This document shows positions 1 through 4,671 of a DNA stretch of 5,369 nucleotides, in pieces; the stretch's first letter is position 1; each line of letters starts with the position of its first letter. Location: NCBI GenBank assembly GCA_016844565.1, contig JAENJB010000132.1, positions 1-5,369 of the forward strand. The letters run 5' to 3'. A program made the position numbers and the translations under genes. Source of the stretch: Dehalococcoidia bacterium (GTDB lineage: Bacteria > Chloroflexota > Dehalococcoidia > JAENJB01). The notes under the pieces are model-generated. The model searched no databases and was not told the DNA's origin. It was given only the letters and a program-made list of their open reading frames with translations.

Positions 1-16
1 AGGTGCCTTCCTCCCC

Positions 17-108
17 GTCATTGCGAGCGAAGCGAAGCAATCTCAACCGAACTAGGGGCACAGAGATTGCTTCGCCCTCCCGATGAATCGGGATGGGCTC
101 GCAATGAC
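17..108. repeat. Nested palindromic intergenic repeat (cruciform/MITE-like, no coding capacity)
   Basis: This is a 92-bp imperfect palindrome built from three nested stems. The outer arms GTCATTGCGAGC (17-28) and GCTCGCAATGAC (97-108) are perfect 12-bp reverse complements. The middle arms GCGAAGCAATCTC (32-44) and GAGATTGCTTCGC (63-75) match over 13 bp. Within the right half a small hairpin pairs CCCGAT (79-84) with ATCGGG (87-92). I recognise the outer and middle arms as a motif that recurs in intergenic regions of many environmental genomes, but copy number here cannot be seen from one window. It lies directly upstream of the small gene at 133, so its transcript could form a stable structured leader or spacer. 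It may be a non-autonomous mobile or REP-like element. No transposase or clear target-site duplication was identified. Confidence 0.8.
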
Positions 109-132
109 AGAGCAGACTAGCGAGGTCGCCAC

Positions 133-396
133 ATGAGAATCAACGCTTATCTGACCATAGAGAACCGGAAGGGCAAGAAAGTAATCCGCTGCTCCAGATG
201 CGGCTACGAGTTTGGACCGGCGAAAGAGGACTACAAGTCCCACGCCCTCTACCGCGAGGCTCCCCTGTGGGAAGCCGGCCTCCAGGTCGACCCCTACCAC
301 CAGTCGCGAAAGTTCGTCTTCCGCCAGTTCTGCTGTCCGGCCTGTTACCGTCTCCTCGAGAACGAGGTAGTGCTCAAAGGAGAGCCTATCTCCTGA
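133..396 (+). CDS. Small zinc-ribbon-like protein, acetone/acetophenone carboxylase gamma-subunit family
   Basis: This 87-residue protein carries two Cys pairs, C20-x2-C23 (RCSRCGYEF) and C68-x2-C71 (CCPACY), an arrangement expected to bind one zinc ion. The overall pattern resembles the small gamma subunit of ATP-dependent acetone or acetophenone carboxylases (Acetone_carb_G type): an early YLTIE segment, a Cys pair followed by AKEDYK, a central PLWEAG region, a second Cys-Pro-x-Cys near the C-terminus, and a closing GEPI. In those enzymes the subunit works with large hydantoinase A/B-like subunits in carboxylating ketones, or in related ATP-dependent ring-opening reactions. Those partners are not visible here; if present they lie left of the window, beyond the palindromic repeat. 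The ATG at 133 is supported by GAGG at 122-125, spaced 7 nt. The stop is followed by 80 bp before menG. The family call is by pattern recognition and the substrate is unknown. Confidence 0.66.
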   Translation: MRINAYLTIENRKGKKVIRCSRCGYEFGPAKEDYKSHALYREAPLWEAGLQVDPYHQSRKFVFRQFCCPACYRLLENEVVLKGEPIS

Positions 397-476
397 GACG
401 TCCTCCGTCATTCTCACAAAAATGGCCCCCGGTGGGCGGTCATCGCCAAATGGTGTCATCCAGACAGTGAGATAAC

Positions 477-1220
477 ATGATCCACCTTCAGGGCGAGGCA
501 CGCCGGGAGTACGTCGCCCGCATGTTCACCCGCATCGCCGGTCGGTACGACCTGATGAACAGCGTGATGACGCTGGGCATGCACCATCGCTGGCGGCGCA
601 AGGTAGCTCATCTGGCCTCACGCGGGATGGAAGAGCCTACCCTGAGCTTGCCGAAGGGGCCGGCGTTGGACGTGGCCGCCGGCACCGGCGACCTGACCCT
701 GGCCCTCTCGACGCAGGAGACCATCACCAGGGCCGTTGGCCTCGACCTGCTGCCCATCATGCTCCATCTGGCCGAGAAAAAGGCGCTCAAGCGCAACACC
801 GGCCGGGTGCACTTCGTAGTGGGCGACGCCCTCCGCCTTCCTTTCCGGGACAACACGTTCGCCTGCGCGACCTGCGCTTTCGGGCTGCGTAACATGCCCG
901 GCGTGCGCGACGCACTGGCGGAGATGGTGCGGGTACTGCGGCCGGGCGGTGCGCTGGTCACGCTGGAGATCGTGCCCCTGGACTCCGGGCGCTGGACGAC
1001 GCCCTTCCTGCGCTTCTACTTCCGTCAGGTCATACCGAGGCTGGGAAGCTTGATCACCGGCGACCGCGAGGCTTACACCTATCTGCGCGAGTCCGCAGAC
1101 CGATTCCCCGCGCCGGAGCGCCTGGTCGAGATGATGGAGGATGTGGGGTTGGGTAGCGTGACGTACAGGTACGTCGGCCTGCGCATGATGGCGATACACC
1201 GGGGCGTGAAGCTGGTATAG
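477..1220 (+). CDS. menG: Demethylmenaquinone methyltransferase (MenG/UbiE), class I SAM-dependent
   Basis: This 247-residue protein has the usual length for UbiE/MenG, which transfers a methyl group from SAM to the ring carbon of demethylmenaquinone in the last step of menaquinone synthesis (or the equivalent ubiquinone step). The first family signature is seen as YDLMNSVMTLGMHHRWRR near residues 23-40. The SAM-binding motif I is LDVAAGTGDL (about 64-73). The acidic end of the next strand is GLDLLP, motif II is GDALRLPF, and the second family signature is RVLRPGGALVTLEI. The catalytic fold therefore looks complete. An in-frame insertion, PTLSLPKGP (residues 54-62), sits directly before motif I and matches a dispersed DNA repeat. 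The start at 477 places the N-terminus where family members begin; the ribosome site is weak (GTGAG at 467-471). Its partner quinone is inferred to be menaquinone from the anaerobic-respiration context. It ends 73 bp before the kinase start codon. Confidence 0.93.
   Translation: MIHLQGEARREYVARMFTRIAGRYDLMNSVMTLGMHHRWRRKVAHLASRGMEEPTLSLPKGPALDVAAGTGDLTLALSTQETITRAVGLDLLPIMLHLAEKKALKRNTGRVHFVVGDALRLPFRDNTFACATCAFGLRNMPGVRDALAEMVRVLRPGGALVTLEIVPLDSGRWTTPFLRFYFRQVIPRLGSLITGDREAYTYLRESADRFPAPERLVEMMEDVGLGSVTYRYVGLRMMAIHRGVKLV
639..659. repeat. Short dispersed repeat inserted in frame within menG
   Basis: The stretch CCCTGAGCTTGCCGAAGGGG (640-659) closely resembles a roughly 20-bp repeat of the form CCCTGAGC-TTGTCGAAGGG that I know as widely dispersed in many bacterial and metagenome-assembled genomes. 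Here it is read in frame as TLSLPKG (residues 55-61), a peptide typical of this repeat when it falls inside genes. It occupies the variable segment between the N-terminal helices and the SAM-binding motif of MenG, where a length change should be tolerated. Only one copy lies in the window, so identification as a genomic repeat rests on recall rather than on multiple copies seen here. Confidence 0.6.
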
Positions 1221-1293
1221 CGCGCCTGCACCTGTTCTCACCAAGAGACTCAGGCTCGAGCTCCAGAGAGCCCACTTCCTGAAACACCTCTCC

Positions 1294-3636
1294 ATGGTCT
1301 ATATCGGGTTCTTCGTCTTTCTGGGCGGCAGCGCCCTGCAGAAGAGCACCGAGCAAGCCCTGTCAGAGCGCCTCCTGCTCGCCCAGCAGATGACGGCCCA
1401 TCTCAACTTCGCCCTGGAGCAGTCCTCGCTGAGGATAGCCAGGAGCTTTGAGAACCACCACCTTGATTTCAAAGGCAATATTTCTGAATCGGCGCGCCTT
1501 CCCCTTCGTGACGCTTACTCCGCTTCCCCCATATCCTTTTCCCGCCTCTCTCTCGTCGGACGGAACGGAACGGTGCTTTCCACCGAGCCCTATTCACCCG
1601 AGCTAGTTGGCGCCCAGGCAGCAAACTACACCCAGGTGCAAGAGACGCTGAAAACAGGCAGCTCTATTGTTTCCCCCGCCGCCAGCTTGAGTTCGAGCGG
1701 CCACCCATCGGTTTACCTCACCACGCCTGTCCGGTCCGGGGCCGGGGACGAGATGGCCATTGTGGAAGCGAGTGTTGACCTCACCCGTTCCAACCTGGCC
1801 GACTTCATTCGCTCGGTAAGACCGGGGGGAAGGACTTATACCCAAATCGTTGATAGCAAGGGCTTCGTCCTGGCCAGCACCGAGCCGCGCGACCTGTTCA
1901 CCAAGGGCGACCACAGCGACCAGTTCACGGACCTTATCAGCCGGGGCGCAACCACAGCGGGCACCTGTCACAGCTGTCACGAAGCCGCCCAGGAGAAAGG
2001 TAAACAGAGGGAAGCGCTGGCCTTTGCTCCCCTCTCGTCAATCTCCAATGTCTTGTGGGGAGTGGCCATCCGCGAGCCGGAAGAGGATGTCCTGGCGCCA
2101 ACCAGGTGGCTCCGGCTTCGACTGATTCTCCTCGGCCTGGCCTCTCTCCTGGCAATCGCTATCTCGGCCTGGCTATTTGCCCGTCACGTGGTGAGCCCTC
2201 TTGCCCAGCTAGGAGCAGCCGCCAGCAGACTGGGAACGGGGGACCTGACCGAGCCGGTCCCTTCTGTCGGCCGGGGAGAGATTGCTGAGCTTTCTAAAGC
2301 CTTTGAAACCATGCGCGGGAAGCTTCACGGGTTCCAGGAGGAGCTGGAGGAGATGGTGAAGCACCGCACCAGGGAGCTGGCCGCCCTGGTCCAGGCCTCG
2401 CAGACGCTGGTCTCCACACTCGAGCCAGAAGGCCTCTTCACCAGTATCGTGCGCACCGCCGTGGACACCTTTGAAGGCGCCGACGCAGGGATACTGTTCC
2501 TCCATGATGCCGAAACCGACAGGCTGCTGGCCGCAGCTTCCATAGGATATGATTCAGCCATTCTCTCGCGGGTGAGGCTGCAACACGGGGAGGCCATCGC
2601 CGGCAAGGTGTTCCAGCACCGGCAGCCCATGCTCTCCAACGACCCGGAGGAGGTTGCCGGCGACCTGGAGGATGCCAGTTCAGAGAACCGCCTCTACCTC
2701 GCTCAAGCGAGGCGTAATCTGGAGATACAGCGCTACATCAGCGTTCCTCTTGAGGCGGACGGCAAGGTGCTGGGGAGCCTCGTCCTGGTCGGCTTGAGCA
2801 AAGGCCTGGTCTTCTCGCCTCGCGACGTGCAGCTCGTCCTTGCCTTTGCCAACCTGGCGGCCGCCCTCCTTCAAAAGGTCAGGCTCCTGGACGAGGCCGG
2901 GCGGGCGGAGGCGCTGCGAAAGACGGACCAGATGAAGACGGAGTTCCTGGCCAACGTCTCCCACGAACTCCAGACGCCACTGGCCTCGCTGAGGGCCTCC
3001 CTGGACTTCACGCTGGCCGCCGGCATCGCCGGGCTGAACGACGCCCAGGCGCAGCTACTGCATAATGCCAACCGGAGCGCCGAGCATCTGGGCAGACTCA
3101 TCAACGACCTCATGGACGTGGCCAGACTCCAGAGCGGTCACCTCGCCCTCAGCCGGGTGTCCCTGGACTTGAGAGAGGTGGTGAATGCCGTTGCTGCGAC
3201 CTTCGGCCCTCTGATGGCATCGAAGAGCCAGCAGCTCAAACTGGATATGCCACCCAACCCGGTGGTGGTCGCCGGGGACCGGCGGCGGCTGGAGCAGATT
3301 CTCAACAACCTCCTCAGCAACGCCCACCACTACACGCCCGCCGGCGGTCCCATTTCGATAGAGGTTCACCAGCAGGACGGTCAGGCCGTGGTCAGCGTCA
3401 CCGATGCCGGGCCCGGCATTCCGCCGGAGAAACAGGAACTTGTCTTTCAGAGGTTCTACCGGGTGGAGGCCAGTGAGACGGCCAGACAGAGAGGCATGGG
3501 CCTCGGGCTATCCATCGCTCGAGGGCTGGCGGAGCTTCACGGCGGCAAGCTCCGGGTGGAGAGTATAATAGGCAGGGGAAGCACCTTCCGGCTTTCCCTC
3601 CCCACGGGAGAACAGAGTGAAGATACTGATTGCTGA
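1294..3636 (+). CDS. Membrane sensor histidine kinase with periplasmic Cache-like haem-c (CxxCH) sensor, HAMP, GAF, HisKA and HATPase domains
   Basis: This 780-residue kinase has a first membrane segment at about residues 2-15 and an outside sensor region from about 16 to 272. The sensor resembles a double Cache domain, with repeated strand motifs LSLVGRNGTVLST and TQIVDSKGFVLAST. A CHSCH motif (C225, C228, H229) lies in its membrane-proximal half and is a candidate site for covalent haem c. The second membrane segment is about 277-297, followed by HAMP (about 298-350), a short coiled coil, and GAF (about 380-525). The HisKA box SHELQTP carries the phospho-accepting H557. The ATPase domain shows the N box NNLLSNAHHY (N676), G1 DAGPGIP (D704) and G2 GMGLGL (from 734). 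The gene overlaps the response regulator by 20 bp. The ATG at 1294 is the only canonical start, but the open frame extends upstream to 1210 and encodes a basic, juxtamembrane-like stretch, so the N-terminus is uncertain. Haem attachment is inference from the motif. Confidence 0.93.
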   Translation: MVYIGFFVFLGGSALQKSTEQALSERLLLAQQMTAHLNFALEQSSLRIARSFENHHLDFKGNISESARLPLRDAYSASPISFSRLSLVGRNGTVLSTEPYSPELVGAQAANYTQVQETLKTGSSIVSPAASLSSSGHPSVYLTTPVRSGAGDEMAIVEASVDLTRSNLADFIRSVRPGGRTYTQIVDSKGFVLASTEPRDLFTKGDHSDQFTDLISRGATTAGTCHSCHEAAQEKGKQREALAFAPLSSISNVLWGVAIREPEEDVLAPTRWLRLRLILLGLASLLAIAISAWLFARHVVSPLAQLGAAASRLGTGDLTEPVPSVGRGEIAELSKAFETMRGKLHGFQEELEEMVKHRTRELAALVQASQTLVSTLEPEGLFTSIVRTAVDTFEGADAGILFLHDAETDRLLAAASIGYDSAILSRVRLQHGEAIAGKVFQHRQPMLSNDPEEVAGDLEDASSENRLYLAQARRNLEIQRYISVPLEADGKVLGSLVLVGLSKGLVFSPRDVQLVLAFANLAAALLQKVRLLDEAGRAEALRKTDQMKTEFLANVSHELQTPLASLRASLDFTLAAGIAGLNDAQAQLLHNANRSAEHLGRLINDLMDVARLQSGHLALSRVSLDLREVVNAVAATFGPLMASKSQQLKLDMPPNPVVVAGDRRRLEQILNNLLSNAHHYTPAGGPISIEVHQQDGQAVVSVTDAGPGIPPEKQELVFQRFYRVEASETARQRGMGLGLSIARGLAELHGGKLRVESIIGRGSTFRLSLPTGEQSEDTDC
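1966..1980 (+). other. CxxCH haem-c attachment motif in the kinase sensor domain
   Basis: Codons 225-229 of the kinase read Cys-His-Ser-Cys-His, the canonical CxxCH sequence for thioether attachment of haem c. The motif falls between the two predicted membrane segments (about residues 15 and 277) and therefore outside the cytoplasm, where cytochrome c maturation takes place. These are the only two cysteines in the sensor region. Periplasmic haem-c-containing PAS/Cache-like sensors are known in signalling proteins, for example Geobacter chemoreceptors. Whether this copy is haem-loaded cannot be told from sequence. Confidence 0.7.
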
Positions 3637-4309
3637 CGACAATGCCGACCTGGTGGAGTCGCTCACGCTGGGCTTCAGGCTGCAATGGGCGGAGTGCCAG
3701 GTCGTGGCCGCCAGCACCGGCACGGCGGCCGTCGCCCTCTTCCAGGCGGAACACCCCGACGTAATACTGCTGGATATCGGCCTGCCGGAGATGGACGGAT
3801 TCGAGGTCCTGAAGCGTATCCGGGAGGAGTCAGATGTCCCCATCCTCATGCTGACGGTCCGCAGTGAGGAGCTGGACAAAGTGAAGGCGCTGGAGCTGGG
3901 CGCGGACGACTACATCATGAAGCCCTTCAGCTCGCTGGAGTTGCTGGCCCGTATCAAAGCGGTGTTGCGTCGCGCCGAAGCCACTATGCCTGCTCCAGCT
4001 ACACCCGCTTTTGTCTCCAGCACCCTGACTATTCACTACGATTCCCGCAAGGTCATCGTGCATGGCCAGCCCGTTAAGCTGACTCCCACGGAGTACAAGC
4101 TGCTTTGCGCCCTGGCCCGCTATCCCGACCAGGTCGTATCCCGCGAGGCCCTGCTCGCCAGAGTATGGGGCAGCGAATACCGTGGGGAGACGGACTTCCT
4201 CAAGGTCTATATCAGACGCCTACGCACCAAAATAGAAGAAAACCAGGCCAAGCCCCAGATTATCCTGACTGAGCGGGGTATGGGTTACCGGCTGGTGCGA
4301 AACTCGTAG
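3617..4309 (+). CDS. OmpR/PhoB-family response regulator, partner of the upstream kinase
   Basis: This 230-residue protein has an N-terminal receiver (about 1-118) and a C-terminal winged-helix DNA-binding domain (about 136-228). The receiver has the acidic pair D7-D8 (LIADDNAD), the phospho-acceptor D53 in VILLDIGLPEMDG, the switch T80 and the conserved K102 in DDYIMKPF, so it should be phosphorylated by the neighbouring kinase. The effector domain shows LTPTEYKLL, the VVSREALLARVWG helix, the recognition-helix segment TDFLKVYIRRLRTKIE and a wing ending in RGMGYRLV. Translation starts at a GTG (3617) inside the kinase gene, with GGGAG at 3606-3610 spaced 6 nt, indicating translational coupling. 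Family members bind as head-to-tail dimers to direct repeats of 10-11 bp period. A matching tandem GTAAC site lies 240 bp downstream, before the oxidoreductase gene, and is a candidate target. The identity of the regulon is inference. Confidence 0.95.
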   Translation: MKILIADDNADLVESLTLGFRLQWAECQVVAASTGTAAVALFQAEHPDVILLDIGLPEMDGFEVLKRIREESDVPILMLTVRSEELDKVKALELGADDYIMKPFSSLELLARIKAVLRRAEATMPAPATPAFVSSTLTIHYDSRKVIVHGQPVKLTPTEYKLLCALARYPDQVVSREALLARVWGSEYRGETDFLKVYIRRLRTKIEENQAKPQIILTERGMGYRLVRNS

Positions 4310-4339
4310 TCGTATCTCCCTCGTTCCTTCTTCGAACCG

Positions 4340-4376
4340 CTACTATCAGTCACACGACACTACTATTATCTACTCT
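4340..4376. repeat. Short CTACTAT-type repeats in 10-bp phase
   Basis: CTACTAT occurs at 4340-4346 and exactly 20 bp later at 4360-4366; a one-mismatch copy CTACTCT follows 10 bp further on at 4370-4376. The spacing places all three on the same face of the helix. They lie 31 bp after the response-regulator stop codon. No function is known; low sequence complexity may explain them. Confidence 0.35.
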
Positions 4377-4510
4377 ATTAGAGTGACGAGACACTAGCCA
4401 AAGCGCACCGCAGAGCCGGGATTTGCCAGGATGGGATGGCTGCCGATATGGCACCGTACTATTGTCTGGCCAAATTGGGACTTTCGGGTCATTCCAAAAG
4501 CGAAGCCTTA

Positions 4511-4524
4511 TCAAGCATACTTGA
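4511..4524. promoter_or_regulatory. Dyad TCAAG-N4-CTTGA, possible operator
   Basis: TCAAG (4511-4515) and CTTGA (4520-4524) are perfect 5-bp inverted repeats separated by CATA. The 5-N4-5 geometry is that of FNR/CRP-family operators, but the half-site differs from the FNR consensus TTGAT. It is centred about 92 bp before the predicted transcription start. A single dyad of this size can arise by chance in a region of this length. Confidence 0.3.
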
Positions 4525-4534
4525 GACTGTTCAG

Positions 4535-4548
4535 ATGTTCCGAAACAT
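4535..4548. promoter_or_regulatory. Dyad ATGTT-N4-AACAT, possible operator
   Basis: ATGTT (4535-4539) and AACAT (4544-4548) are perfect 5-bp inverted repeats separated by CCGA. The geometry equals that of the dyad 24 bp upstream (centre to centre), and the site abuts the tandem GTAAC repeats. It is centred about 68 bp before the predicted start of transcription, a range used by activators. The protein that would bind it is unknown; an FNR/CRP-family regulator is possible from the geometry alone. Confidence 0.33.
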
Positions 4549-4565
4549 TGTAACCTTTTGTAACC
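4548..4565 (+). promoter_or_regulatory. Tandem TTGTAACC repeats (GTAAC-N5-GTAAC), candidate OmpR-family operator
   Basis: TTGTAACC occurs twice, at 4548-4555 and 4558-4565, giving a perfect 8-bp direct repeat with a 10-bp period. The GTAAC cores begin at 4550 and 4560. OmpR/PhoB-family regulators bind direct repeats of 10-11 bp period; the layout closely resembles the CpxR site GTAAA-N5-GTAAA. A weaker third half-site, TTAACC (4583-4588), lies between the predicted -35 and -10. The tandem pair ends 9 bp before the predicted -35, a normal activator position. The response regulator encoded just upstream is the natural candidate to bind here; this is inference. Confidence 0.55.
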
Positions 4566-4574
4566 GTCTTTTTA

Positions 4575-4603
4575 CTGACGTATTAACCGTGCCTCTTTAC
4601 AAT
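4575..4603 (+). promoter_or_regulatory. Predicted sigma70-type promoter of the iron-sulfur operon
   Basis: A -10 box TACAAT (4598-4603, five of six consensus positions) lies 17 bp downstream of CTGACG (4575-4580, four of six of TTGACA). Transcription would begin near 4610, giving a leader of about 60 nt before the start codon at 4672. The poor -35 fits a promoter that depends on an activator bound at the tandem repeats just upstream. No experimental start is available. Confidence 0.5.
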
Positions 4604-4657
4604 GGAATTGCCATGGGAAATGCAGTGCCACCTACCGTAGAAGAGCGAGCCCTCACG

Positions 4658-4664
4658 AAGGGAG
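4658..4664 (+). promoter_or_regulatory. Ribosome binding site AAGGGAG of the iron-sulfur subunit
   Basis: AAGGGAG ends 7 nt before the ATG at 4672 and is among the best Shine-Dalgarno matches in the window. It fixes the start of the iron-sulfur gene and suggests efficient translation. Confidence 0.75.
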
Positions 4665-4671
4665 TTAATTC

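Larger units (their letters stand above)
4310..4671 (+). promoter_or_regulatory. Intergenic regulatory region upstream of the iron-sulfur oxidoreductase gene
   Basis: This 362-bp stretch between the response regulator and the iron-sulfur gene has no convincing gene and is visibly less GC-rich than its surroundings. From left to right it holds short repeats CTACTAT (4340-4346 and 4360-4366) and CTACTCT (4370-4376), phased at multiples of 10 bp, and a weak hairpin ACTCT/AGAGT (4372-4376 with 4380-4384). Further right come two 5-N4-5 dyads (4511-4524, 4535-4548), tandem GTAAC repeats (4550-4564), a likely promoter (4575-4603) and a ribosome site (4658-4664). No strong GC hairpin with a U-tract follows the response regulator, so termination of the upstream operon is not obvious. 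An open frame at 4436-4675 overlaps the next start codon as ATGA but looks non-genuine. Confidence 0.65.

Noticed and set aside
412..472. Possible hairpins between the small gene and menG (TCTCAC with GTGAGA, and GGCG-GTCAT-CGCC at 435-447)
   Set aside because: The stems are only 6 and 4 bp with a long intervening loop in the first case, and no U-tract follows, so there is not enough to call a terminator or riboswitch.
52..501. A 149-codon open frame on the - strand over the repeat and the small zinc-ribbon gene
   Set aside because: It is antisense to the carboxylase gamma-like gene, crosses the palindromic repeat and the start of menG, and its protein shows no family features.
618..1295. 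A 225-codon - strand open frame opposite menG
   Set aside because: menG on the + strand has complete family signatures; the antisense frame reflects high-GC codon bias and lacks recognisable motifs.
4310..4400. Intrinsic terminator after the response regulator
   Set aside because: Only an AT-rich 5-bp hairpin (4372-4384) and short repeats are present; there is no GC-rich stem followed by a run of T.
4600..4610. Mini-dyad CAAT-GGA-ATTG near the predicted transcription start
   Set aside because: Four-base arms are expected often by chance and it overlaps the -10 box; there is no independent support for an operator.
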